A stretch of 64,000 nucleotides of DNA from assembly GCF_019024325.1 (NCBI RefSeq), contig NZ_JAFNJS010000012.1, forward strand, positions 55,213 through 119,212, written 5' to 3'. Within the stretch, counting starts at the first letter, position 1, and each line of letters begins with the position of its first letter. Below, one piece after another: positions 27,567 through 37,320 of this stretch. Position numbers and translations under genes: made by a program. Under the pieces are notes generated by a model that saw only the letters and a list, made by a program, of their open reading frames with translations, was not told the origin of the DNA and did no database searches. This DNA is from Falsiroseomonas tokyonensis. GTDB taxonomy: Bacteria > Pseudomonadota > Alphaproteobacteria > Acetobacterales > Acetobacteraceae.

Positions 27567-29604
27567 ACCGTCCTGCGGCCAAGGATGGTGGTGGCCTCCC
27601 GCTCCTCGATGATGGCGGGGCCCTGGATCATGCCCTCGGAGGCCAGAGCATAGCGGTCATAGACCGGCGTGTCGTGGAAGCGGTCGCCGAACCAAGCCAT
27701 GCGACGGCCCTTCAGCGGCACGCCACCCGCCGGCGCATCCGCCTGCGCCACGGTCAGCGCCGGGGCGGGTCCTGCGGCGCGCACGCGGAAGGAGACGATC
27801 TCGGGGGAAACACCTTCGTAGACCGAGGTGAATCGCGCGGAATGAACGCGGCGGAAGGCCGCCATCAGCGCCGGCAGGTTTTGGCCGTAATGTCGCCCTC
27901 CGGCAGCGGCAGGTTGATCTCATGGATCTGGCCGGCCAGGCGCATATCCGCATTGCGCTCGATACTGATCTCGGCCTGGTCCACGCCGGAGGCGGTGAGC
28001 ATCGCCGCCGTCTCCACCGCGAGTTCCGCCAGCACCTGCTGCATCACCGCCGGCGCCGCCGGATCCTCCAGCGCCACGGGCAGCGATCCCACGCTTTCGA
28101 AGGACAGCGGCGCGGCCAAGAAACCGAGCGCGGAGGCGGCGCCGGAGGCGGGCGGGATCAGCACTTCCTCCACGCCGAGGATGCGCGCCACCTCCACCGC
28201 ATGGGCGGGGCCGGCGCCGCCAAAACCCACCATGGCGTAGCGGCGCGAGTCCTTGCCCTTCTCCACGATATGGATGCGCGCGGCGGCGGCCATGTTTTCC
28301 GTCACCGTGCGATGGATGCCCCAGGCCGTCTGCGCCGCCGAGAGCCCGATCTGCGCGCCGACCGAAGCCAGCGCCGCCTCCGCCGCCGCCTTGTCCAGCG
28401 CCATGCGGCCGCCGAGGAAGAAGCCCGGATCGTAGTAGCCGAGCATCAGTTTCGCATCGGTCACCGTCGCCTGCGTGCCGCCGCGGCCGTAGCAGGCGGG
28501 ACCCGGATCGGCGCCCGCCGAATGCGGCCCGACCTTCAGCAGCCCCACCTCGTCGATGTTGGCGATGGAGCCGCCGCCGGCGCCGATCTCGATCATGTCG
28601 ATGACGGGCGCCTTGATCGGCAGGCCGGAGCCCTTCTTGAAGCGGTGCAGCCGCGCCACTTCCATCATCGGCGCCACTTCGCAGGCGCCATCGGCGATCA
28701 TGCAGGCCTTGGCGGTGGTGCCGCCCATGTCGAAGGAAATCACATCCTTCTGGCCGACCAGCCCGCCAAAGAAGGCGGTCGCCAGGCCGCCGCCGGCGGG
28801 GCCGGATTCCAGCAGGCGGATCGGGAAGCTGCGCGCCGCCTCGGGGCCCACCAGGCCGCCGGCGGATTGCATCAGCCGCAGCGCGCCGCGGAAGCCACGG
28901 CTCCACAATTCGCGTTGCAGCCGCGCCAGGTAGCGGTCCATCAGCGGCTGCACATAGGCATTGGCGCAGGTCGTGACAAAGCGCTGGTACTCCCACAGCT
29001 CCGCCACGACCTCGCTCGACAAGGACAGCGCGAGATCCGGGAATTCCGCGCGGATCGCGGCGGCCGCCGCCTTCTCATGCATCGGATTGCGATAGGCATG
29101 CAGGAAGCAGATGGCGAGGGCCTGCGACCCGCCCGCCACCAGCTGCCGCGCCGCCTGCCGCACCGCCTCGAGATCGAGCGGCGTCACCACCTGCCCATCA
29201 CGGTCCAGCCGCTCCGGCACTTCCAGCCGGTTGCGCCGCGCCACCAGCGGATCGGGATATTGCAGGAACAGGTCGTAGATGTCGTAGCGCTGCGCCGTCC
29301 CCATCTCGATCACGTCGCGGAAGCCGGCGGTGGTGATCATGCCGAGACCGGCGCCCTTGCGCTCGTTCAGCGCATCGGTGACCAGCGTGGTCCCGTGCAC
29401 GATTTCCGAGATCTCGGACAGCGCCAGCCCCGCCTCCGCCACCAGCGCGGCCAGGCCCGCCAGCGCGCCCTCGGCCGGATCCTGCGGCGTGGTCAGGCAT
29501 TTGTGCAGGCGGATGGTCGCGGTGGCGCGATCCAGCAGGATGAAATCGGTGAAGGTCTCGCCGATGTCGAATCCGATCCGGTAGCGGGTCGCCGCGTCTG
29601 CCAT
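27563..29604 (-). pseudogene. hyuA: hydantoinase/oxoprolinase subunit A, single frameshift
   Basis: The N-terminus RIGFDIGETFTDFIL is the sugar-kinase-like phosphate loop of HyuA, though the usual GGTFTD is GETFTD here. Later come HGTTLVTDAL, SFDMGGTTAKA and GAGGGSIA. At the A-run 27879–27882 one base is missing, so the main frame stops at 27865 and the last 100 residues (AFRRVHSARFTSVYEG to ILGRRTV) continue in another frame. Restoring one base gives 680 residues, normal for HyuA. It could be a sequencing error in a homopolymer or an inactivating mutation. Confidence 0.8.
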
Positions 29605-29763
29605 CTGGCCAGCACCTCTCCTTGCAGCGGCCCGCGAAGGGCGGCCGGAAATGTTTGCCTGGCAGCTTGCAGTGCGGCGGCGCGCTTCTGAATAAGGGCG
29701 GCTCCTTACCCGAGATGCGCGTTCCGCCGAGCAAGCGGGCAGGGATGCCGGAATCCGGGCATC
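29605..29763. other. gap before hyuA
   Basis: These 159 bases between the AroM–LuxR stop and the hyuA start carry the AAGGAGAGG ribosome binding region of hyuA. I see no other feature. Confidence 0.4.
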
Positions 29764-30722
29764 CTACAAATCCCGCACGATCATCAGCCGCCGTAACAGC
29801 TCGATGGCGGAGCCCGCATTCAGCTTGGCCATGACGCGGCCGCGATGGATTTCCACCGTGCGATGGCTGATGCCCAGGCGGCGGCCGATCTCTTTGTTGC
29901 CCTCGCCTCCCAGCAGCGCCATCAGCACGTCGCGGTCGCGCGGCGTCAGGCTTTCGGTCTGGCCGGGCAGGCGGTCGATCAGCGCCTGCAGCGGCTCCGC
30001 CTCATTGCCGAAGCCCGGCTCCGTCGGATGGACCGGCGGCGGGCGCGGGGCGAGCGCCACCAGGCGCAGCCGGATGGCGCCCGCCAGGATGCGCCGCGCG
30101 GTGACCACCCGGCTTGCCGGTGCGCGCGGCCAGTTGCTCGGCCATCGCCTCCGTATAGCCCACCGAATGCATCAGGATGAGGTTCGCCGCCGCCAGGCGC
30201 TGCGCCGCCTCGTCGAAATCGGCGATGTCATCCTCCCGCGCCACGGCGCGGGCGCTTTGCATCAGCGCGCCATGGGCGGAGCCGCGATGCTGCTCCGGCA
30301 GGGAATGCATCACGCCGATCCGCGCCTCCCCCATCACCAGGGCGCCGATCCAGGCATCCACCACCTGCTGGGCATGCACGAAGGGCGTGCGCAGGCGATA
30401 GGGCTGGAACAGGCTGGTGCTGGCCAGCACGATCAGGTCGTTTCCTTCCGCGTCCAGCCGGTGCAACAGCGGGGCCAGGCGGCGGGCCAGGAAGCCGGCG
30501 CCCAGCCGCACCCGCCTGCCATCGGCCAGGCGGGTGAAGAGCACCGGCTCCCGCTCCCGTGGCGCCGGCGGCGATGCCGGCCTCGTCCAGCCCGTCCAGC
30601 GCGCCGAATTCCCGCACCGCCACCTCATCCGCCGCGGCGCCGGCCAAGGCGAGCACCTCCGGCACCATATGCTCGCGCGGGGATTGGCCGATGCTGACGA
30701 GGGCGGGGCTTGGACGGGCCAT
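29764..30722 (-). pseudogene. AroM-family protein fused to a LuxR-type HTH domain, two frameshifts
   Basis: From ATG 30722 the frame reads MARPSPALVSIGQSPREHM, the AroM-family N-terminus. An extra base near 30551–30575 shifts it into the frame of DLIVLASTSLFQPYRL and HGALMQSARAVAREDDI. A second extra base in the C-run at 30108–30110 shifts it again. The last part holds the AroM C-terminal helix and, without a break, a LuxR/GerE domain: LTPRDRDVLMALLGGEGNKEIGRRLGISHRTVEIHRGRVMAKL. Correcting both indels gives about 318 residues in one frame. A separate LuxR gene is unlikely, since its only start would lie inside the AroM helix. It probably regulates the hyu/dpp operon downstream. Confidence 0.6.
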
Positions 30723-30942
30723 CCGGCATTCCTGTCCGCTGTGTTCCTTGCGTATTGCGGTGGATGCGCGGCCTGTCCACCGGCAAGCGGGCGGGGGCGC
30801 ATCATTCCGCCCCGGTCCCGCACCACCACACTTCGTTACCGCGCCCGGTTTTGGTCCGGGCGCGGAATCCGGTAAGCCCCCCGTCAGCATCACACCGGGC
30901 ACCGTGCCAGACGCTTCCGACCCCCGCCTGCTGACCCGCCCG

Positions 30943-32157
30943 ATGCCGCGCTTCCGCCCTGCGCCCGTCGCGGCGGCGCGGCGCGATCCGCCCCAGCTGC
31001 GGCCCAGCGCGGCGGTTGTTTCGCCATGGCTGGTGCCGCGCACCCGGCGGCGCACCCGCCGCATCCTGGCCTGGCTCGTCGCCTCGCTGCTGCTGCACGG
31101 GCTGCTGGCGCTTTATTTCGTGGCCCGCCCGCGGGAGGTGCAGGAACTGCCGGCGCCGGCGGTGGAGGTGGTCTTCGAGGGCGGCCAGCCGGAACGGCCC
31201 CTGGCCGAGCCCCCGCCCGGCATCGAGGCCCCGCCCGCCCCGCCGCCTTCCGAGGCCGCCGCGCCCCCGCCGCCGCCCCCCCCCGTGCCTCCGGCACCCC
31301 CCCCGCCGACCCAGGTGGCGCCCACCCCATCGGAACCGCTCCAGGCCGCCCCGCCGCTGCCGCAGGCCCCGCCGCCGCGGCTCGCGCTGCCGCAGCCTTC
31401 TCCCGCGCCGCCGATCCCTCTGCCCCAGGCGCCACCGCCGCCGCCCCAGCCCCGGCCACCCGTCGCCCAGCCCCAGCTGGCCCAGCCGCAGCCGCCCCTT
31501 TCCATCCCGCTGCCCCTGGCCCCGCCACCGCCGCCGGCCGAGGCGCCTGCGCCACCTCCCCCCGCGATGGCCCAGCTGCAGCCGCCCGCCCCGCCGCCAC
31601 CGGCGCCGGAGGCCGAGCCGCAGCAGGCGGAGGCGCTGCCCCTGCCGCCGCCCCCGGCACCCGCCGCGCCCGCGCCCCGACGCTCGGCCCCGGCGCTGCC
31701 GCCGGGCGTGCTCTGGGCGCCGGGCGGCATCGCGCTCGGCCCCGCCGCCAGGCCCAGCCCGCCCGCGGGCCGGCCAACGGGGCGGGGGCTCGACCTTTCC
31801 GTTGATCCGCGGCTGCTGCAGGGGGAAACCCGCGCCGATCCGAACCTGAGGGTCACCGGCGCCCAGGTGGGGGCGGATTGGCGCGCGGCATTCCGGCGCT
31901 GGCTGGACCAGAACATCAGCTATCCGCTGGGCGCCATCCAGAACCGCGAATCCGGCACGGTGCGGGTGCGGGTGGTGGCGGCGCCGGATGGCAGGGTGCT
32001 GAGCGTGCGGCTCATCACCCCCTCCGGCTCGCCCTCGCTGAACTTCGGCACCACCTTCCCCTTCAGCGGCGCCCGCCTGCCGGCCTTCCCGCCGCCCGCG
32101 GATCCGGAAGGCGTGACCATCGACCTGACGGTGAACTATCGCCTGATCCAGCGCTGA
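30943..32157 (+). CDS. energy transducer TonB-like protein with long proline-rich linker
   Basis: About 404 residues. A basic N-terminus precedes one hydrophobic helix (about residues 41–61, ILAWLVASLLLHGLLALYFV). A roughly 230-residue proline-rich linker follows (PPPPPPVPPAP type), then a C-terminal TonB-like domain: ISYPLGAIQNRESGTVRVRVV and a terminal VTIDLTVNYRLIQR. TonB proteins carry proton-motive energy to outer-membrane receptors. The start is uncertain: ATG 30943 has no clear ribosome binding site and GTG 30904 is in frame. It lies 78 bases before an RND adaptor gene; exbB/exbD are not nearby. Confidence 0.7.
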   Translation: MPRFRPAPVAAARRDPPQLRPSAAVVSPWLVPRTRRRTRRILAWLVASLLLHGLLALYFVARPREVQELPAPAVEVVFEGGQPERPLAEPPPGIEAPPAPPPSEAAAPPPPPPPVPPAPPPPTQVAPTPSEPLQAAPPLPQAPPPRLALPQPSPAPPIPLPQAPPPPPQPRPPVAQPQLAQPQPPLSIPLPLAPPPPPAEAPAPPPPAMAQLQPPAPPPPAPEAEPQQAEALPLPPPPAPAAPAPRRSAPALPPGVLWAPGGIALGPAARPSPPAGRPTGRGLDLSVDPRLLQGETRADPNLRVTGAQVGADWRAAFRRWLDQNISYPLGAIQNRESGTVRVRVVAAPDGRVLSVRLITPSGSPSLNFGTTFPFSGARLPAFPPPADPEGVTIDLTVNYRLIQR

Positions 32158-32235
32158 GCCGCCCGCCGTGTGACGCTTTGTTGCATCGCGAAGCGCCGAG
32201 GCAACTCCGCACCCACAGCTGCCGTTGCTGCGCGG

Positions 32236-33372
32236 ATGACAGATCCGCAACCCGATCACGGCCGCGTGCGCCGCGGCGCCGCCCTGGCCGGTGGCGTCGC
32301 CATCCTGGCCGCTGCCGGGCTTGGCGCCTGGCTGCTCTGGCCCGCGGCGGAGCAGCAGGCCGCCCCCGCGCCGCCGCCCACCCCGGTGGTGCTGGCCACC
32401 GCGCAATCCACCCGCCTGGTGCGGGAGGTGCCGGCGCTGGGCACCATCCTCGCCACCAGCAGCGTGCGGCTGGCCGCCGAGATCACCGGCCGCGTCACCA
32501 GCCTGCCTTTCGAGGAGGGCGCCGAGGTCGCCGAGGGTGAGCTGTTGGTCACCCTGGACCCCGGCCCGGCCGAGGCCGAATTCCGCGCCGCGCAGGCCGA
32601 GGCGGCGGAGCTGGAGCAGCAGCTGTCCCGCTCCTCCCGCCTAGCCCGGGGTGGCTTTGCCCCGCGCGGCGACGTGGCCGATCTGCGCCAGCGCCTGGCG
32701 GGCGCGGAGGCGCGGGCGGCTGCGGCGGAATCCCGCCTGTCCCAGTCCCGCATCCTGGCGCCCTTCGCCGGCCGGCTGGGGCTGAAGGAGGTCAGCATCG
32801 GCACGCTGGTGCAGCCCGGCACGCCGCTGGTGGCACTGGATGCGGTGGACCCGATCGACCTGCGCCTGGCCGTCCCGGAACGCGACGCGGCGCGCATCGC
32901 GGAGGGTGCCGCGGTGCAGGCCACCTCCACAGCCATTCCCGGCCGCGTCTTCGAGGGCCGCGTCCGCATCGTGGTGCCGCGCGTCGATCCGGTGCTGCGG
33001 ACGGTGCAGGTGGAGGCGCGGCTGCCGAACGAGGACCGCGCCCTGCGGCCCGGCATGCTGATGCAGGTGCGGGTGGCGGCGGAGGTGGTGGAGCAGGCGG
33101 TGACGGTGCCGCCGCGCGCCGTGGTGCTGCAGGGGCCGGAGCATTTCGTCTTCCGCGTCGCGGACGGCATCGCCCAGCGCACCCCGGTCCGCATCGGCCA
33201 GCGCCTGCCGCAGCGCATGGAGATCCAGGAGGGTCTGGCGGCCGGCGACCAGGTGGTGCTGGAAGGGCTGCAGGGCCTGCAGGATGGCGCGCGGGTGCAG
33301 GCCGCGCCGGCCGATCCCGCGACGCCGGCGGCCGAGCCGGAGCCGGTGCCAGGCCCGGTGGCGCGCCGCTGA
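32236..33372 (+). CDS. RND efflux periplasmic adaptor (membrane fusion protein)
   Basis: A 378-residue membrane fusion protein. An N-terminal membrane segment (GAALAGGVAILAAAGLGAWLL) is followed by a lipoyl-like half (GRVTSLPFEEGAEVAEGELLVTLD), a coiled-coil hairpin (residues about 115–160), the second lipoyl half (ILAPFAGRLGLKEVSIGTLV) and beta-barrel segments. It links the RND pump to an outer-membrane channel. ATG 32236 precedes the membrane segment; an upstream in-frame ATG at 32170 is less likely. The stop overlaps the pump gene start. Confidence 0.85.
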   Translation: MTDPQPDHGRVRRGAALAGGVAILAAAGLGAWLLWPAAEQQAAPAPPPTPVVLATAQSTRLVREVPALGTILATSSVRLAAEITGRVTSLPFEEGAEVAEGELLVTLDPGPAEAEFRAAQAEAAELEQQLSRSSRLARGGFAPRGDVADLRQRLAGAEARAAAAESRLSQSRILAPFAGRLGLKEVSIGTLVQPGTPLVALDAVDPIDLRLAVPERDAARIAEGAAVQATSTAIPGRVFEGRVRIVVPRVDPVLRTVQVEARLPNEDRALRPGMLMQVRVAAEVVEQAVTVPPRAVVLQGPEHFVFRVADGIAQRTPVRIGQRLPQRMEIQEGLAAGDQVVLEGLQGLQDGARVQAAPADPATPAAEPEPVPGPVARR

Positions 33373-36300
33373 TGCGCAGCCTGTTCGACCTGCCGGTGCT
33401 GCGCCCCGTCCTGGCGCTGGCCTTCAACCTGCTGCTGGTCGCCATCGGCATCGGCGCGGCCTTCAGCCTCTCCGTCCGCGAATATCCGGATGTTGACCCG
33501 CCCGTGGTCTCCGTCCGCACCCTGTATAACGGCGCGCCGGCGGAGGTGGTGGAGCGCGAGGTGACGCGGATCATCGAGGACAACCTCTCCGGCATCGCCG
33601 GCATCCGCATCATCCGCTCCATCACCCGCGACGAATCCTCCATCATCATCATCGAACTGACCACCGGCACCGACCTCGACGCGGCGGCGGCGGAGGTGCG
33701 GGACCGGGTCTCCGCCTCCCGCCGCGACCTGCCTACCGAGATCGAGGATCCGGTGGTGGAGAAGGCCTCGGCCGACGAGGATGCGGTGATGTACCTCACG
33801 CTGCGCTCGGAGAGCCTGGGCACGGCGGAGTTGACCGACCTGGCAGAGCGAAGGCTGGTGGATGCGCTGGGCATCGTGCCGGGCGTCGCCGGCGTCGAGA
33901 TCTATGGCGGGCGGCGCTATGCCATGCGCATCTGGCTGGACCAGGCGGCGCTGGCGGCGCGGGGCCTGACGCCGGTGGACGTGGCCAATGCGCTGCGCGC
34001 CGAAAACCTCGAAGTCCCGGCCGGGCGGCTGGAGACCGGGCGGCAGGAGCTGACCCTGCGCGCGCTGACCCGCCTCGGCACGGTGCAGGATTTTGCCGGG
34101 CTGGTGCTGCGGGAGGGCGAGGCCACGGGCGATGGCCGCGTCCGCCTCGGCGATGTCGCGCGGGTGGAGGTGGGCGTGGAGAACTACCGCTCCGCCTTCC
34201 GCGCCGGGGGGCAGGAGGCGATCGCCATCGGCATCCTGCGCCGGTCTGATGCCAATGCGCTGGAGGTCTCCTCCGGCGTGGCGGAAACGGCGGAGCGGCT
34301 GGGCGGGTCGCTGCCGCCCGGCGTCTCCCTGCAGCTGTCCTATGACGAGGCGCTGTTCATCCGGGAGACGCTGGCCAATGTCGCCTGGACGCTGGCCATC
34401 ACCATCGGCGTCATCGTGCTGGTCATCTACCTGTTCCTCGGCTCGCTGCGCGCCACGCTGATCCCGGCGGTGACCATCCCGGCCTCCATCATCCCCGCCA
34501 TCGCGGTGGCCGCGGCGCTCGGCTATTCCATCAACGTGCTCACCATCCTGGCGGTGATCCTGGCGATCGGCTTCTGCGTCGACGATGCGGTGGTGATCCT
34601 GGAGAATATCCGCCGGCGGCAGCAGCAGGGCGAGCCGATCATGGTGGCCGCGGTGCGGGCGACGCGGCAGGTGGGTTTTGCGGTCTTCGCCTCCTCCGCC
34701 GCGCTGCTCTCCGTCATCCTGCCGCTGGCCTTCCTGCAGGGGAATGTCGGGCGGCTGTTCGCGGAATTCGCCGTGATGCTGGCGGCGACGGTGGTGTTTT
34801 CCACCGCCGCGGCGCTGACGCTGGCGCCGCTGCTCTCGGCGCGCTTCTTTGCCGGCACGCAGGAAGATGGGCGCCTCGCGCGCGCCAGCACGCGCGCGCA
34901 GGACTGGCTGCGCGACCGCTATCGCGGCGTGCTGCGCTTCCTGCTGCAGGCGCCGGCGCTGGTGCTGCTGGGCGGGCTGCTCTTCGCCGGCGCCGGCGTG
35001 CTGGCCTGGATGGCGCTGCCGCAGGAACTGGCGCCGGAGGAGGATCGCGGTTCGGTGCTGATCATCGCGGAAGGACCGCAGGGCGCCGGCTATCCGGATA
35101 CGCTGGCCTCGGTCCTGAAGATCGAGGCGGCGCTGGCGCCCCTGGTCGGGGAGGATGCGCCGGCCGAGGAATTCCTGAGCATCGTGGCCCCCGGCCGCGG
35201 CGGCACCGCCACCACCAACCGGGCCATCGTCATCCTCCGGCTGAAACCCTGGGGCGACCGCGAGACCTCCCAGGCCGAGGTGGTGGCCGATCTGCGCGGC
35301 CGGCTGGCGGCGATCCCCGGCGTGCGCGCCTTCGCCGTGGCGCCGCCGAAACTCGGCCAGCGCCGCAGCGGGCGGCAGTTCCGCTTCGCCGTGGCGGGGA
35401 CGGAGCGCGAGCGCGTGCGCGAATGGGGCGCGACGATGCTGGCCGAGGCAGGCGGCATCCCCGGCTTGGTCGCGCTCGATACCTCCGACAAGCCGACCAA
35501 GCCGCAGGTGGAAATCCGCATCGACCGCGATCGCGCCGCCGGCCTTGGCCTGAGCGCCGCCGCGATCGGGGAGACGCTGGGCGTGCTGTTCGGCGAGCGG
35601 GAGGTGACGCGCTGGCTGGACCGCGGCGAGGAATATGAGGTGATCCTGGCGGCGGAGGCGGAGGACCGCGCCGCGCCGGGCGATATCGGCACGGTTCATC
35701 TGCGCGCCCGCGACGGCACGCTGGTGCCGCTCTCGGCCGTGGTGGAGTTGCGCGAGGTCGGCACGGTGCAGGAACTGCGCCGCGTCGATCGCCTGGCGGC
35801 GGTCGAGATCGGCGCCAACCTGGCCCCCGGCGCCACGCTGGGCAGCATGATCGACCGCACCGAGGCCGCCGCCGCCGAGGCGCTGCCCGGGGAGGCGACG
35901 CTGCGCTGGCTGGGCGAAAGCCTGGACCTTCAGGAAACCGGCCAGGCCGTGCTGGTGATCTTCGCGCTGGTGCTGGTGCTGACCTTCCTGGTGCTGGCGG
36001 CGCAGTTCGAAAGCTTCCTGCACCCGCTGATCGTGATGACGGCGGCGCCGCTGGCGCTGGCGGGCGGGCTGCTGACCCTTTGGGCGGCGGGGCTGACGGT
36101 GAACATCTACAGCCAGATCGGCATGGTGCTGCTGATCGGCCTGGTGGCGAAGAACGGCATCCTGCTGGTGGAATTCGCCAACCAGCTGCGCGACGAGGGC
36201 ATGGCGCCGGCCGAGGCGGCGGAGGAAGCCGCGGCGCTGCGCCTGCGCCCCATCCTGATGACCACCGCCGCCAGCATCCTGGGCGCCGTGCCGCTGGCCC

Positions 36301-36494
36301 TGGCCGGTGGCGCCGGGGCGGAATCGCGCAGCACCATCGGCCTGGTGATCTCGGGCGGGCTGCTGCTGGGCACGCTGCTGACGCTGTTCGTGGTGCCGGT
36401 GGCCTATGCCCGCCTGGCCGGCTTCACCAGCGCCCCCGGCGCCCGCGCGGCGGAGCTGCGGCGGCAGGAGGCCGAGCCGCAGCCGGCGGAATAG
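33372..36494 (+). CDS. RND-family efflux transporter permease
   Basis: A 1040-residue pump, the normal length for AcrB/MexB-type proteins. The N-terminal helix (RPVLALAFNLLLVAIGIGAAF) leads into the first porter loop (EVVEREVTRIIED). Then come the second helix block with GFCVDDAVVILENIRRRQ (the paired acidic residues of the proton relay) and a C-terminal block with IGLVAKNGILLVEFANQLR. It should expel small molecules by proton exchange. The ATG overlaps the adaptor stop (TGATG). No outer-membrane channel gene is present here. Confidence 0.9.
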   Translation: MRSLFDLPVLRPVLALAFNLLLVAIGIGAAFSLSVREYPDVDPPVVSVRTLYNGAPAEVVEREVTRIIEDNLSGIAGIRIIRSITRDESSIIIIELTTGTDLDAAAAEVRDRVSASRRDLPTEIEDPVVEKASADEDAVMYLTLRSESLGTAELTDLAERRLVDALGIVPGVAGVEIYGGRRYAMRIWLDQAALAARGLTPVDVANALRAENLEVPAGRLETGRQELTLRALTRLGTVQDFAGLVLREGEATGDGRVRLGDVARVEVGVENYRSAFRAGGQEAIAIGILRRSDANALEVSSGVAETAERLGGSLPPGVSLQLSYDEALFIRETLANVAWTLAITIGVIVLVIYLFLGSLRATLIPAVTIPASIIPAIAVAAALGYSINVLTILAVILAIGFCVDDAVVILENIRRRQQQGEPIMVAAVRATRQVGFAVFASSAALLSVILPLAFLQGNVGRLFAEFAVMLAATVVFSTAAALTLAPLLSARFFAGTQEDGRLARASTRAQDWLRDRYRGVLRFLLQAPALVLLGGLLFAGAGVLAWMALPQELAPEEDRGSVLIIAEGPQGAGYPDTLASVLKIEAALAPLVGEDAPAEEFLSIVAPGRGGTATTNRAIVILRLKPWGDRETSQAEVVADLRGRLAAIPGVRAFAVAPPKLGQRRSGRQFRFAVAGTERERVREWGATMLAEAGGIPGLVALDTSDKPTKPQVEIRIDRDRAAGLGLSAAAIGETLGVLFGEREVTRWLDRGEEYEVILAAEAEDRAAPGDIGTVHLRARDGTLVPLSAVVELREVGTVQELRRVDRLAAVEIGANLAPGATLGSMIDRTEAAAAEALPGEATLRWLGESLDLQETGQAVLVIFALVLVLTFLVLAAQFESFLHPLIVMTAAPLALAGGLLTLWAAGLTVNIYSQIGMVLLIGLVAKNGILLVEFANQLRDEGMAPAEAAEEAAALRLRPILMTTAASILGAVPLALAGGAGAESRSTIGLVISGGLLLGTLLTLFVVPVAYARLAGFTSAPGARAAELRRQEAEPQPAE

Positions 36495-36567
36495 GTGCCG
36501 GACCGGGTGCAACCCGCGCGATGCCGGCGGGTTATGCCGCCTGTTTCGACAGGGGAGGGCATTCGGG

Positions 36568-37044
36568 GTGGATCAGGCCTGGCTGGAGGAGGTGCTGCGC
36601 CACCTGGTGTTCGACTATGGCCCGAATATCCGGGACCTCGGCATTTCCTACGCGCTGGCCTTCATCATCGGCTGGAACCGTGAGCGGGAGAGCAACAGCG
36701 CCGGGCTGCGCACCTTCCCCCTGGTGGCGATCGCCAGCTGTGGCTTCGTCCAGGCGGCGGAGCCGATCACGCAGAACAACCCCGAGGCGGTGGCCCGGAT
36801 CGTGGAGGGCGTGATCACCGGCATCGGCTTCATCGGCGCCGGCGCGATCCTGAAGGGCGATGCGATGATCCGCGGTACGGCCACGGCTGCCAGCATCTGG
36901 GCCACCGGCGCCATCGGCGCGGCGGTGGCGCTGGGCAGCTACCATGTCGCCGTCACCATCTGCCTGTTCACGGCGGTGACCCTGTACCTGATGACGCCGC
37001 TGAAGCCCCGCCGGCCCGCCGCGCCGGAGCCCGGGGAGGGTTGA
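36568..37044 (+). CDS. MgtC/SapB family membrane protein
   Basis: A 158-residue protein with four to five hydrophobic helices. It has the MgtC N-terminal signature: ALAFIIGWNRERESNSAGLRTF (G-x-x-R-E and G-L-R-T), then GFIGAGAILKGDAMIRGTATAASIW. The start is GTG 36568 with AGGGGAGGG eight bases upstream; the frame before it lies in the RND gene. It lacks the C-terminal ACT-like domain of virulence MgtC proteins, so it is the short form. The function is not settled in this family. Confidence 0.8.
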   Translation: MDQAWLEEVLRHLVFDYGPNIRDLGISYALAFIIGWNRERESNSAGLRTFPLVAIASCGFVQAAEPITQNNPEAVARIVEGVITGIGFIGAGAILKGDAMIRGTATAASIWATGAIGAAVALGSYHVAVTICLFTAVTLYLMTPLKPRRPAAPEPGEG

Positions 37045-37205
37045 GGGCGCTTATTCCGGCCCCCAGGGCGAACTCCGCCCAGCCCTGCGCTTTCTGATCA
37101 TGACCGCCCAACGGCATGAACGATTTTTCATGACGGAAATGTGTGGCGGGACTAGCGTGAAGGGCCGCCATATCCCGGGCGTCGCCAACCAAGGAGGAGA
37201 AGATC

Positions 37206-37295
37206 ATGGCCTGGACCAAGCCCCGCGTCGTCGAGATTTCGCTCGGCTGCGAAATCAATTCCTACGCCTGCGCCGAAGTGGCCCGCAAGGTCTGA
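37206..37295 (+). CDS. pqqA: PQQ precursor peptide PqqA
   Basis: A 29-residue peptide, MAWTKPRVVEI then SLGCEINSYACAEVARKV, after a strong AAGGAGGA ribosome binding site. Glu16 and Tyr20 (E-x-x-x-Y) are the residues joined to form pyrroloquinoline quinone. The EINSYxC core resembles Acetobacteraceae PqqA. Two cysteines (15 and 22) flank the core. PqqE with PqqD crosslinks the peptide. The gene leads the pqqABCDE run, 25 bases before pqqB. Confidence 0.9.
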   Translation: MAWTKPRVVEISLGCEINSYACAEVARKV

Positions 37296-37320
37296 GCTTC
37301 GGCCTCGGCTACCGCGCCGG

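Noticed and set aside
29764..30108. A separate small LuxR-type regulator
   Set aside because: Its only start lies inside the C-terminal helix of the AroM domain and no ribosome binding site precedes it; a frameshifted fusion explains the sequence better.
31113..31916. Glycine-rich minus-strand protein
   Set aside because: It is the antisense of the proline-rich linker of the TonB-like protein.
32256..36512. 1418-codon open frame on the minus strand
   Set aside because: It is antisense to the intact RND adaptor and pump. Its translation is rich in R, G, Q and H, as expected for the reverse of a high-GC gene.
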